A stretch of DNA of 51,642 nucleotides, taken from Alphaproteobacteria bacterium. GTDB lineage: Bacteria; Pseudomonadota; Alphaproteobacteria; RF32; CAG-239. The notes under the pieces were generated by a model, which was given only the letters and a program-made list of their open reading frames with translations, was not told where the DNA came from and did no database searches. The stretch lies in NCBI GenBank assembly GCA_017939155.1, contig JAGAZZ010000008.1:69963-121604 (forward strand), given 5' to 3'. Both the position numbers and the translations under genes were made by a program. Below, piece after piece: positions 1 through 8,196 of the stretch (positions are counted from its first letter, which is position 1; every line of letters begins with the position of its first letter).

Positions 1-1672
1 AAAAACTCCGCCACGATGTCCACCACCGGCGCAACACATAAGGGGAATTTGCCGCATAAAACACAATTTCACACTCTCCTAAAGCGTGCTTAAGCTCTAA
101 AGCACTTCTGGGAATATGATAAAACGATGTCACCACCGCCAGCTTATTCATCTTGTGTTTTTGCACCCAATCTTTAATCTCTAAAGCATTGCCCACCGTA
201 TCTGTTGCCTGATAGCCCAAATCAATCGGTTGACCGTCTTTAAGGATAATATCTTCTCTTGCCGCAATCACACCGAGATTAGTTCCCGGACGAACTCCGG
301 AAATCAGTAACCTGTCGCCCACACCATTATTAAGCAATTCCAATCCCTTGGCAATACGGTTACGTCCGCCGGTCAAGACCGCAATTCCTAACGGGGGGGT
401 ATCGGGCTTGCGGACATATCTCCCGTCAAGCACTTCTCTCGTCTTGTCAAGATAAGCATACCCATAATGCCTGTCAGGTTCAAGCATAGCCCCCTCGCCC
501 CATTCATTCCACGCGTTAATAAACAAGAGTCTTTCTTCTCCCTCAAAGTCTTCTCTGGTCGCCTCAAGGGCATAATCAAGCCATTTTCCATAAACATCAG
601 GGGTCGAGCCATCAAAGATTAAGGCGCCCGAATAGCTCTTGCGCGCCGAATTATCCCATCTCGGAAACACCGTGCGGAAAGTCTTATAGGCATACGTCCG
701 CCGCATTTTACCGCCGTTAATGTATTCAGCCCAGTCAAAAACTCTGAAATTAGCCTTGTCATCCGTTTTCACAACCTTTTTTTCTCTCAACCCGAAAATA
801 TTTAAAAGCTCAAACTCCATAACTGCGTCGAGCCCCCAATCAGCAGGGTTGTCCCAAAAATTAAATTGTTTTGTCGCCATAATATACGGCTCACCCACAC
901 CGTTTTCACGTCCGAATTGCCTGAGATATGCCGTAAACTCCTTAAAAAGCTCCTTATCAAACAAAGCCGGTCTGTAAACAATAAACAACGGACGCCCGTT
1001 AACGCGAATATACCGCGGGTCTTTGAAAAAAGGCAGCAAATCCTTTGCCAATAAAGAAAAATCTTCCCGTTTAAACTTTTGCTCAATCAGAAGCTCACTA
1101 TTGCCGCCATCCCAACGCTTTGACCAATTTTCATTTGCCCAATGCAAACAAAACGGCAAAGTCAAGCTCTTGTCGTTAAGATAGTTATAAACCGGTCGTT
1201 CCATAAGCTTTTTGCCTGAAAACCAGTAATAATAAAATGCAAACCCGTCAACACCGTAATTTTGCGCCAGCTCGATTTGACGTTTCATTATATCAGGATG
1301 TGTTAAATCATAAAACCCGACATCAATCGGCAAGTTAGGCTGCCCATGTCCCGCAAACAATGGTTTTGCCGCCGTAACGTTCGTCCATTCCGTAAAACCG
1401 CGCCCATGCCAAAGGTTATTTTCTTCAAACTGGTGAAATTGCGGCAGATAAAGCGCAATCACACGCACATCATTATTTTCTTTCTTGGCATAATCTTGAT
1501 ACGCTCTAAACACATTTTCATTTTCTTTTTCATCCGTTTGGCTAAACGCACCGATAGCTTTATCATCATCGGCATATCCAAACACGGTTTGGCAAAAAAT
1601 AACAAACCCCACAAACCAAAGAAAAAGCACTACACCTAAAAAAGAAGCCCCAACCTTAAACCAGCGTTTCAT
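1..1672 (-). CDS. WbsX-like domain fused to DUF218 (YdcF-like) domain, membrane-anchored; 3' end outside window
   Basis: The frame is open from an ATG at 1672 to the left edge (557 codons seen) and is not closed here. Residues about 6-30 are a hydrophobic anchor. Residues about 70-405 match the WbsX family found in polysaccharide loci: RVIALYLPQFH, GRGFTEWTNV, YYYWFSGKKLM, WANENWSKRWDGG and NAWNEWGEGAMLEPD are its usual landmarks. Residues about 426 onward match DUF218 (YdcF/SanA/ElyC type): IAVLTGGRNRIAKGLELL, RLLISGV and TSFYHIPRSALELKHAL. In alphaproteobacteria a DUF218 gene commonly follows ftsX, so this looks like that gene with a WbsX module placed between its membrane anchor and its DUF218 domain (inference). 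The likely role is envelope polysaccharide or lipid-carrier metabolism; no substrate can be named. The start lies 9 bp downstream of the ftsX stop. Confidence 0.8.
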   Translation of the reverse strand, partial: MKRWFKVGASFLGVVLFLWFVGFVIFCQTVFGYADDDKAIGAFSQTDEKENENVFRAYQDYAKKENNDVRVIALYLPQFHQFEENNLWHGRGFTEWTNVTAAKPLFAGHGQPNLPIDVGFYDLTHPDIMKRQIELAQNYGVDGFAFYYYWFSGKKLMERPVYNYLNDKSLTLPFCLHWANENWSKRWDGGNSELLIEQKFKREDFSLLAKDLLPFFKDPRYIRVNGRPLFIVYRPALFDKELFKEFTAYLRQFGRENGVGEPYIMATKQFNFWDNPADWGLDAVMEFELLNIFGLREKKVVKTDDKANFRVFDWAEYINGGKMRRTYAYKTFRTVFPRWDNSARKSYSGALIFDGSTPDVYGKWLDYALEATREDFEGEERLLFINAWNEWGEGAMLEPDRHYGYAYLDKTREVLDGRYVRKPDTPPLGIAVLTGGRNRIAKGLELLNNGVGDRLLISGVRPGTNLGVIAAREDIILKDGQPIDLGYQATDTVGNALEIKDWVQKHKMNKLAVVTSFYHIPRSALELKHALGECEIVFYAANSPYVLRRWWTSWRSF

Positions 1673-1681
1673 TGCAGTTCC

Positions 1682-2659
1682 TCACATCATCTCTCTTAGG
1701 GTTTTAACCACGGTCAAATACGCCGTCAATGCCGTCATTGCGGTAGAAATCAGCGGGAGCAACAAAATATACAGCCACTCGCCCGCCCCGAAGCTGACCG
1801 AGTTAAAAATCCCCGCTTCAATCCCTTTGGCCATATCGCCGATAATCACAATCGCCGGTGCTGCCGCCGCCGCTCCGGCAATTCCCGCCAACAGCGACAT
1901 TTTAGAGATTTCCTTAACATAATTAAGCGCAATATATTTATCCGTCGCGCCAATCACGTGCAAAATGCTGATAATTTCCTTATGCACGTTCAATCCGGTC
2001 TTCGCCGCAAACACGATGGCGGTAATCGCCGCCGCCGCCACTAAAACCAAAACCGTCACCGCCAGCATTTTCAAAGAATTAATAAACTTAAGAAGCCTCG
2101 ATAACCATAAATTATGGTCATTAATCGACGCCTCTGCCGAAACCTCAGACAATCGCGCCGCCAAAGTCTTATAGTCAAACCCTTTGGCATTGTCAATTTT
2201 AACATCTAACAGTTTTGGAATAGGCAAAAGCTCAATATCCACATTACCACCAAGCCACGGCTCCAAAAGCGCGTGTAATTCAGAATCAGACAAAACCGAC
2301 ACCTGCACCACATCGGGATATTTTTCCAAAAAACCCACCACGTTTAATAAATCCTGCCGGCTTTCTTCATAGTTGGGCTTGGGCAAAACCTGCACCGTAA
2401 AGTTTGAAACCACCTGCCGCTTGGAGTTTTCAAACATTGCGTTAATGCCCAAAACCCCCGAAAGCGTAATCGCAAACAAAAACACCGCCACCGCCACCGT
2501 CACTTTAATAAATGTCTTGGCATATCCTTCATCAAGCGGCAATTCGGCTTTTCTTTCCACCGGCGGCTTCTGCCGTGCTAATTCTTTAAGTTTGGCTTTC
2601 GAAGCTTTCGGTGTTGCAGCCTTATCTTCTCTAAATTTCTCTATCACATCATCTGCCAT
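1682..2659 (-). CDS. ftsX: Cell division ABC transporter permease FtsX
   Basis: Membrane subunit of FtsEX, which at the division site couples ATP hydrolysis to control of peptidoglycan hydrolases. The 325-residue product has the FtsX plan: a basic cytoplasmic N-terminus (1-50), TM1 at about 51-72, a periplasmic domain of about 120 residues, then TM2 (196-219), TM3 (252-275) and TM4 (294-318). The stretch KEIISILHVIGATDKYI between TM2 and TM3 matches the conserved FtsX/MacB-type cytoplasmic loop. The ATG at 2659 is chosen because GGAG lies about 7 nt upstream; a TTG one codon earlier is also open. It lies downstream of ftsE, but the two genes are separated by about 170 bp containing a palindromic repeat, not the overlap usual for ftsE-ftsX. 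Confidence 0.93.
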   Translation of the reverse strand: MADDVIEKFREDKAATPKASKAKLKELARQKPPVERKAELPLDEGYAKTFIKVTVAVAVFLFAITLSGVLGINAMFENSKRQVVSNFTVQVLPKPNYEESRQDLLNVVGFLEKYPDVVQVSVLSDSELHALLEPWLGGNVDIELLPIPKLLDVKIDNAKGFDYKTLAARLSEVSAEASINDHNLWLSRLLKFINSLKMLAVTVLVLVAAAAITAIVFAAKTGLNVHKEIISILHVIGATDKYIALNYVKEISKMSLLAGIAGAAAAAPAIVIIGDMAKGIEAGIFNSVSFGAGEWLYILLLPLISTAMTALTAYLTVVKTLREMM

Positions 2660-2720
2660 CAAAAATCTCCATTACTCAATATCTCCTCTTCCCACTTTTA
2701 TCTAAAAAAAATTTTGCAAC

Positions 2721-2826
2721 GGGGTTGGAGAACACCGGTGCTGGAAGCAAATTTTCGACTGCGGTGTACAAGAAGCGTACATAAAGGAGGAAATTTGTTT
2801 TCATGACCGTTGTTATACAAGCCCCC
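2721..2826. repeat. GTAC-core nested palindrome, copy A (between ftsE and ftsX)
   Basis: Imperfect palindrome with nested arms: GGGG pairs with CCCC at the ends, AACAccGGT pairs with ACCgtTGTT, and AAATTT lies on both sides of a GTAC-aagaagc-GTAC core. It begins within 4 bp of the ftsE stop codon. It belongs to a family of five copies in the window; this is the most divergent one. Confidence 0.6.
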
Positions 2827-2829
2827 ATT

Positions 2830-3513
2830 TCATTTAACATACGTTAGTGCTCCATTCTCAAGCTTTAACCGCGGATACGGATAACGCTCCATCAGCTCGT
2901 TAGAGTGTGTGGCAATCACAACCGTTGTCCCGAGCCGGTTTAATTCCAAAAACAGTTTCATCAGCTTTTGCGCAATCTCGCTGTCGACGTTTCCTGTCGG
3001 CTCATCGGCAAGTAGAAGTTCCGGACGGTTAATCACCGCTCGGGCAATCGCCGCGCGTTGCTTCTCTCCGCCGGAAATTTCCGAACTTTTAACATACATA
3101 TTGTCTTTAAGCTCCACCCACGCCAAAAGCTCAATCACCCGATGTCTGATTTCCTTTTCTTTCATTCCTTTAAGCCGTAAAGGCAACGCCACGTTGTCAA
3201 ACACGCTCAAATGGTCAAGCAATCTGAAATCTTGAAACACAACGCCGATTCTCCGCCTTAAAAACGCCAACGTGTCCCTGTCAGTCAAGGACACATTAGA
3301 GCCGAAAACCTTGAGTGTCCCCTCAGTCGGCTTCTGCGCTAAATAAAGCATAGAAAGAAGAGAGGTCTTCCCCGCCCCGCTCTTGCCGGTTAAAAAATGC
3401 AAAGACCCGCGCCGAAACGCAAAATCAATATTGCTCAAAACCGCAGGGTTATCACCGTATGAAAGCCCCACGTTTTTCATCTCGACAATCGGTTCAAATT
3501 CTCTTACAGCCAC
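2830..3513 (-). CDS. ftsE: Cell division ATP-binding protein FtsE
   Basis: ATPase subunit of the FtsEX divisome complex, 227 residues, the normal FtsE length. Walker A is GKSGAGKT (residues 43-50), the ABC signature is SGGEKQRAAIARA, and Walker B is LLLADEPTGNVD followed by the switch histidine in IATHSNE. The start is taken as GTG at 3513 because GGGAG stands 7 nt upstream and because the family begins shortly before EMKNVGLSYG; reading further upstream would enter the preceding gene. The start lies one base after the stop of that gene (3515), so the two are translationally close. A GTAC-core palindrome follows the stop directly. Confidence 0.93.
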   Translation of the reverse strand: MAVREFEPIVEMKNVGLSYGDNPAVLSNIDFAFRRGSLHFLTGKSGAGKTSLLSMLYLAQKPTEGTLKVFGSNVSLTDRDTLAFLRRRIGVVFQDFRLLDHLSVFDNVALPLRLKGMKEKEIRHRVIELLAWVELKDNMYVKSSEISGGEKQRAAIARAVINRPELLLADEPTGNVDSEIAQKLMKLFLELNRLGTTVVIATHSNELMERYPYPRLKLENGALTYVK

Positions 3514-3514
3514 C

Positions 3515-4207
3515 TCAAAACTCCCAAAAACATTTATAACGACAAGCCCCCATAAAAGGTGCTTTTCCAAAAGTACAGTCCAGCTCGCACAAATGCACAC
3601 GCAATATCCGATAAAGCACAAACAACCCCAAACACACATGCGGCGCAAACCACCACACGGCAAGCATTTTTTTCTTTGCAATCCACGCATATAACTGATA
3701 AATCAACAACAGCGACATAATCGCCAAACAGCCAATCGTTGCCACGTCACCCATAAAATACAACCTGTCGACACCCAACGAAACAACTATATACACCCAC
3801 GAAAGCAAAATATCATTCTTTTTCTTATAATATAGCAATCCCGCGCATAACAAATAAACCCCGAGCACCACAAACGGTATCATCTTCCGTAAATATAACT
3901 CAAAAGTAAAAGTCTGCCGAAGTTCATCAGAACATAAAATTCCAAATTTATTCAACTCTGCCTCATGTTCCTCACCAAAACAATCACAAAGTCGAAGTTC
4001 TTGATACTTCTGACAAGCCTCTGGCAAACTCCTATTACCAGAGTCCACTATGTCCGAAAAAAATTGATTTGGTGTTGAATAAAACGATAGGCATATTCTC
4101 ACAGCCCCCATCACCAAAACAAACAACACACAATATTTTAGAAGCCTGCCAAACGACCGCCCCCCATCCTTTACCGTTTTGATAAGATTTTCTTTTTTCA
4201 ATTCCAA
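3515..4207 (-). CDS. Hypothetical multi-pass membrane protein upstream of ftsE
   Basis: Not recognised as a named family. The product of about 230 residues has a basic N-terminus, a first TM segment (about 25-43), a soluble stretch with several cysteines (LRLCDCFGEEHE, FGILCSDE) and then four hydrophobic segments. The start codon is TTG: AGGAG lies 2 nt before the TTG at 4207 and 8 nt before another TTG at 4201, so the shorter product is equally possible. The stop is one base from the ftsE start, which implies co-transcription and possibly translational coupling with ftsEX. Whether it takes part in division cannot be read from the sequence. Confidence 0.6.
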   Translation of the reverse strand: MELKKENLIKTVKDGGRSFGRLLKYCVLFVLVMGAVRICLSFYSTPNQFFSDIVDSGNRSLPEACQKYQELRLCDCFGEEHEAELNKFGILCSDELRQTFTFELYLRKMIPFVVLGVYLLCAGLLYYKKKNDILLSWVYIVVSLGVDRLYFMGDVATIGCLAIMSLLLIYQLYAWIAKKKMLAVWWFAPHVCLGLFVLYRILRVHLCELDCTFGKAPFMGACRYKCFWEF

Positions 4208-4327
4208 AGCTCCTCAAACAAATTTTTTTCAATATACACCTTCATAAATAACATTAAACCGCCGCCAGCGGTTATCCCCAAATTTTTACACCTCAAACAA
4301 AAAATTAACCATTTTTTAAAAAATCCA

Positions 4328-4356
4328 TTGAAACTATAATTTTTCCTGATTATACT
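4328..4356 (+). promoter_or_regulatory. Promoter of the zinc-ribbon gene
   Basis: TTGAAA (4328-4333), 17-bp spacer, TATACT (4351-4356), 26 bp before the ATG. The same TATACT -10 hexamer appears before other genes in this window. Confidence 0.6.
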
Positions 4357-4382
4357 TCGCCTGTTAAAACGGAGTAAATAAA

Positions 4383-5267
4383 ATGTTAATCAGCTGCCCA
4401 AAGTGCCAAAGCCTTTATGAAATCCCGGATGACCTCATCGGTAAAACCGGCAAAAACTTTCGTTGTCAAACCTGCCTAAACGTTTGGCACGCCATGCCCG
4501 AAGACGCTTTGGATTATGATGAAAAAAAGCAAGACGAGCCTTACATTGAGCCTCTTGATGTCCCGGTTCCGCCGCATCGGCATTATCCGGCCAACAAAGA
4601 GGAATACTCTGTTCCGGCAGACCATAAATCCGGCGTCAAAACCCGCTCTTCCAAAGAGCTGATAGCAAATGAGGGGGACCCTGATTTTACTCCCCCGACA
4701 CCCAAAAAGAAAAAAGAAATCACCCTAACCTCAACGGAGGGCACCGCGTTTACCATAAGCGCCGCCCCGATGGAAGAAGCTCCCGTCAAACCCCGCTTTT
4801 TTACCGCTAACGAAGAGCTAACCGTCAGCGCCGCAGACCGGCTTCTCCCTGAAAAGCCGCAAAAACACTACAAAAAGACCAAGCTGCTCCTGTTGTTCAC
4901 CGCTCTTTTGTTAACCGTTCTGTTTTTGCGCCGGGAAGTTGTCGCACTCTACCCTAACGCTGAAATATGGTATAATAAAATTTACCTAAGCGGTGTGAAT
5001 AATCCTGAAAACTTGACATTTGAAAATATCATGGTTGAAAAGATAACCCAAAACAACACGCCCGCCTTAAGCTTAAAAGCAGACATTGTAAATGACTCAC
5101 CCTATGCCACAATCGTCCCGGATGTCACCATCGGCACAGACAATAAAAGCTATAAGCCAGCCGTTAATTTTCTAAAATCCGGTGCAAAAACCAGCGTAAC
5201 CCTTCCTCTGCCGGCACCACAGCCAAATCAGGCGCCAGGCTTAACCCTGAGGTTTAAAAAGAACTGA
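4383..5267 (+). CDS. MJ0042-type zinc-ribbon membrane protein
   Basis: The 294-residue product opens with a zinc ribbon: C5-x2-C8 and C28-x2-C31 in CPKCQSLYEIPDDLIG and FRCQTCLNVW, the MJ0042 finger pattern. A Pro/Lys-rich linker follows (about 60-160), then one TM segment (about 165-182, LLLLFTALLLTVLFL) and a C-terminal soluble domain of about 110 residues that resembles the DUF3426-like domain often attached to this finger. Alphaproteobacteria frequently keep this gene divergent from ftsE, as here. The molecular role of the family is unknown. The ATG at 4383 is preceded by GGAG. One oddity is the long low-complexity linker carrying repeated TPPTPKKKK-like runs. Confidence 0.8.
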   Translation: MLISCPKCQSLYEIPDDLIGKTGKNFRCQTCLNVWHAMPEDALDYDEKKQDEPYIEPLDVPVPPHRHYPANKEEYSVPADHKSGVKTRSSKELIANEGDPDFTPPTPKKKKEITLTSTEGTAFTISAAPMEEAPVKPRFFTANEELTVSAADRLLPEKPQKHYKKTKLLLLFTALLLTVLFLRREVVALYPNAEIWYNKIYLSGVNNPENLTFENIMVEKITQNNTPALSLKADIVNDSPYATIVPDVTIGTDNKSYKPAVNFLKSGAKTSVTLPLPAPQPNQAPGLTLRFKKN

Positions 5268-5304
5268 AAATTTTATGTATTAAATATTTTTTTAGGAGAT
5301 TGAA

Positions 5305-5754
5305 ATGTTAAGAGAAGACTTGCAAACTGCCCTTAAAGAGGCAATGAAAAACAAAGATATGGCAACTGTATCTGCCGTCCGCCTGATTATCGCCGGACTT
5401 AAAGAAAAAGACGTCACCGCCCGCGGTGCCGGCAAAGAGTGCGCAACTGATGCCGAATTGCTCTCAATGATGCAAACGATGATTAAGCAACGCACCGAGT
5501 CGGCAAAAATATATAATGAAGGCAACCGCCCGGAATTAGCTGCCAAAGAAGAAGCGGAAATCAAAGTCATCGAGCGCTTTCTCCCCAAACAATTATCCGA
5601 AGAAGAAACCAAAGCCGCCATTGCCGCCATCATCAATAAAACCGGCGCTCAGGGCATGAAAGATATGGGTAAGGTTATGGCTGAGCTCAAAGCCGCCTAC
5701 GCCGGACAAATTGATATGGGCAAAGCCTCTTCTTTAATCAAAGGAATGTTATAA
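5305..5754 (+). CDS. yqeY: GatB/YqeY domain protein
   Basis: The 149-residue product has the standard length of the YqeY family, whose domain is also found at the C-terminus of GatB of the tRNA-dependent amidotransferase. Family landmarks are MLREDLQTALKEAMKNKD, VSAVRLIIAGLKEKDV, EAEIKVIERFLPKQLSEEE and a glycine-containing C-terminus (GKVMAELKAAYAG, ASSLIKGML). AGGAG lies 8 nt before the ATG. It precedes dnaG as in many alphaproteobacteria, but about 215 bp with a palindromic repeat separate the two genes. Confidence 0.9.
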   Translation: MLREDLQTALKEAMKNKDMATVSAVRLIIAGLKEKDVTARGAGKECATDAELLSMMQTMIKQRTESAKIYNEGNRPELAAKEEAEIKVIERFLPKQLSEEETKAAIAAIINKTGAQGMKDMGKVMAELKAAYAGQIDMGKASSLIKGML

Positions 5755-5829
5755 TAATAAAAAAGGCAAGGAATGTTGAATAAAAAGGCGAAGCCGTTTC
5801 AAAAACTCACAAGCAACGCAAAAGAATAA

Positions 5830-5952
5830 GGAGTGCAATAAATTATGGTGCTATCGTCAAATGTCCGCAAACAAACCGGAGCGTACTTAAGCGTACGTGA
5901 GAATTTGCTTGCGGCTTCCATTTGGCGATTTGACCATGATTTAGTGCGCTCC
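5830..5952. repeat. GTAC-core nested palindrome, copy B (leader of dnaG)
   Basis: Three nested arms are visible: GGAGtGC with GCgCTCC and TAAATtATGGT with ACCATgATTTA (outer), CGtCAAATG with CATTTGgCG (middle), CGCAA with TTGCG (inner), around CGTAC-ttaagc-GTACG. The element ends about 18 bp before the dnaG start; the only SD-like GAGG lies just outside its 3' edge. It shares its core and both outer ends with copy C near 28.2 kb. Confidence 0.7.
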
Positions 5953-5970
5953 GCCGAGGTTTAGAAAATA

Positions 5971-7899
5971 ATGAATGACGACCTACAACGCTTTATCGAT
6001 GAACTAAGAACTCGTGTTTCTATAGCCGATGTCGTCGGTGCCAAGGTTAAACTGACCAAAAAAGGCAGGGAATATCAAGGCCTCTGCCCTTTTCATAATG
6101 AAAAAACACCGTCATTTACCGTCAATGAAGCGAAAGGCTTTTATCACTGTTTCGGTTGCGGGGCGCACGGTGACATTGTTAAGTTTGAAATGGAGGCAAA
6201 CGGTCTGCCGTTTTTAGACGCGCTGCAAAAACTCGCCCATCAGGCGGGGCTTACTATGCCGCAATTCTCCAAAAAAGATAAAGAAGAAGCCGAAGCCAAA
6301 AAATCATCGTATGAGATAATGGAACAAGCCTGCGCCTTTTTTGAACGCGCCCTCAAAATGCCGGAAGGCGCCGAAGGCTTAAATTATTTTCAAGTCAAAC
6401 GGGGTTTGAGCAAAGAAACTATTCAAAAATTCCGCTTGGGCTTTGCCCCGAACAATAACGCGCTATTGGCTCATCTCAAAGCTCAAAACATTGAGTTGCA
6501 GGAGCTTAAAGAACTGGGGCTAATCGCCATTCCGGAAGACACAACCCGCCGCCCGCATGATTTTTTCAGAAATCGGGTGATGATTCCGATTACCAACAAA
6601 CAAGGCAAAATCATCGCCTTTGGCGGTCGGGTAATGGAAAAAATCGAACCCAAATACCTAAACTCTCCCGACACGCCGATTTTCAATAAACGACGTAATC
6701 TCTATAACTTAGACAAAGCCCGTGAAGCGGCATATAAAGAAAAGAAGCTCATTATCTGCGAAGGTTATATGGACGTTATTGCTCTTGATTCGTACGGCTT
6801 TCCCTATGCGGTGGCACCTCTTGGAACAGCCTTAACCGAAGAGCAGATTATGGAAGCGTGGAAAGTCTGTCCCGAACCGACGCTTTGCTTAGACGGTGAT
6901 ATGCCGGGCATTAAAGCCGCCATGCGCGCGGTGGACAGAGTTCTACCGATATTAAAACCCGGCTATTCCTTAAAATTCCTCTTTTTGCCGGATAATCAAG
7001 ACCCTGATGAATACTTAAAAGCCAGAGGCGCGGAAAATTTTGCCGTGTTGCTTTCTAAAACCCGCCCGCTGATTGATATTTTATGGCAAAAATACACCGA
7101 ACACGAAGACGCTTCAACCCCGGAAAAGAAAGCGCTTATTGAAAAAACGCTTTTGGAAGAAACCGCCAAAATTGCCGATTCGGTCGTTCGCTGTTATTAC
7201 ACCGGTGAAATCAAAAACCGGATTTACCATACTTATAAAAAAGCCGCATGGCAAAACGCCCAACCCGCGCCAATCGCTCCGCGCCCGACACCGCAACCAA
7301 CAACGAACGCAGAACAAGCGCCTATCCCGGCTTATACACCTGCCCCGCAATATAAAAAGAATACCTACGCGCCAAAAAAATTCCGCCAACCTCTAAATCA
7401 CGCTTTCAGCTCCTCACCGGTTGCCTTAACCCAAAGCTTGGATAATGAAAACGATAAAAACCTGCGCTTTATCCTCGCCGCCGAATGTCTGTATCCCGAG
7501 CTGATTGATGATTATGAAGAACAAATTTTCTTGGATGACTTTAAAAATCCCGCCCTGCGTGACCTGCAAACCGCGCTGGCCGACACCTATCATGACAGCC
7601 AAACCCCGATGTCTAGCGAGGATATAATTTCAGCCTTAAAAGCAACACCGCAAGCCCCTACTCTAAAATCTTTATGGGAACTGGATATGTTAAAAGAACA
7701 AAATCCTTTTATCAATGATTTAAGAACAAAAATTGACGTTTTGCTTTTAGATAACAAGCGCACACTGATGGAAGAAAAAATCAAAACCCTGACCGCAGAA
7801 CTCTGCCAAAACTTTACCACCGAAACGTATAACACCTTGGCAGAGCTTAAAAAAGAGCGCGATGAACTCCTAAAAACACTTGATAAACCGGAAGAATAA
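5971..7899 (+). CDS. dnaG: DNA primase DnaG
   Basis: Makes RNA primers for the replicative polymerase. The 642-residue product has the bacterial primase order: N-terminal CHC2 zinc finger with C39, H42, C60 and C63 (CPFHNEKTPSFT ... YHCFGCGAHGD), catalytic core (about 120-250), TOPRIM motif at about 261-268 (IICEGYMDV) with the acidic pair CLDGDMPGIKAA further on, and a Pro-rich linker (about 430-470) before the C-terminal helicase-binding region. Length is normal for alphaproteobacteria. The ATG at 5971 has only a GAGG 12 nt upstream, at the edge of a palindromic repeat, so the leader structure could influence initiation (inference). Confidence 0.96.
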   Translation: MNDDLQRFIDELRTRVSIADVVGAKVKLTKKGREYQGLCPFHNEKTPSFTVNEAKGFYHCFGCGAHGDIVKFEMEANGLPFLDALQKLAHQAGLTMPQFSKKDKEEAEAKKSSYEIMEQACAFFERALKMPEGAEGLNYFQVKRGLSKETIQKFRLGFAPNNNALLAHLKAQNIELQELKELGLIAIPEDTTRRPHDFFRNRVMIPITNKQGKIIAFGGRVMEKIEPKYLNSPDTPIFNKRRNLYNLDKAREAAYKEKKLIICEGYMDVIALDSYGFPYAVAPLGTALTEEQIMEAWKVCPEPTLCLDGDMPGIKAAMRAVDRVLPILKPGYSLKFLFLPDNQDPDEYLKARGAENFAVLLSKTRPLIDILWQKYTEHEDASTPEKKALIEKTLLEETAKIADSVVRCYYTGEIKNRIYHTYKKAAWQNAQPAPIAPRPTPQPTTNAEQAPIPAYTPAPQYKKNTYAPKKFRQPLNHAFSSSPVALTQSLDNENDKNLRFILAAECLYPELIDDYEEQIFLDDFKNPALRDLQTALADTYHDSQTPMSSEDIISALKATPQAPTLKSLWELDMLKEQNPFINDLRTKIDVLLLDNKRTLMEEKIKTLTAELCQNFTTETYNTLAELKKERDELLKTLDKPEE

Positions 7900-7910
7900 A
7901 ATAATTTCCC

Positions 7911-7939
7911 TTGACAAAGAAAATAAAAATCTTTACCCT
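7911..7939 (+). promoter_or_regulatory. Promoter after dnaG, likely for a small RNA
   Basis: TTGACA (7911-7916), 17 bp, TACCCT (7934-7939), starting 11 bp after the dnaG stop. The same TTGACA-17-TACCCT combination precedes the GIY-YIG gene at 50.8 kb, which makes the weak -10 more believable. Confidence 0.45.
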
Positions 7940-7945
7940 AAAATC

Positions 7946-8180
7946 GTCAAAATTATAATTACGGTATTATTTAAAAGGTTTATAAAGCCTGTTGTGAAAC
8001 CCGCTTTATATTAAGTATTTAGTTTAAATGGTTAAACAAACAAAGCTTGTTGTGAAACCCGCTTTGTTTACTCTCAAACTAATCGTTTTATTTCATACGA
8101 ATAGAATGAATTAATTAATTATTTTCATTATTTTAATTATTCTCTCGAGCCTTTTTTGTGAAAAAAGGGCTCTTTTTTTT
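7946..8180 (+). ncRNA. Predicted small RNA with two covarying hairpins
   Basis: No reading frame of note lies between dnaG and the convergent gene. The segment holds hairpin 1 (7981-8010: stem tataaagc/gctttata, 14-nt loop), a short hairpin GTTTAA-ATGG-TTAAAC (8022-8037), and hairpin 2 (8038-8069: stem aaacaaagc/gctttgttt, 14-nt loop). The loops are identical at 13 of 14 positions and contain TGTTGTGAAACCC. The stems differ by two compensating base-pair changes. A promoter lies just upstream and a strong intrinsic terminator ends the unit at 8180. It could instead be the dnaG 3' UTR. No known RNA family was recognised. Confidence 0.45.
8147..8180 (+). terminator. Intrinsic terminator of the post-dnaG unit
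   Basis: GAGCCTTTTTT, loop of about 3 nt, AAAAAAGGGCTC, then eight T. It works in the plus direction, about 250 bp after the dnaG stop. Confidence 0.8.
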
Positions 8181-8196
8181 AATCTGCAAATCAACT

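Noticed and set aside
7984..8065. Two copies of a 24-nt repeat at 58-bp spacing, CRISPR-like
   Set aside because: Only two copies, no cas genes nearby, and the edges of the repeat covary as stems. A structured RNA explains it better.
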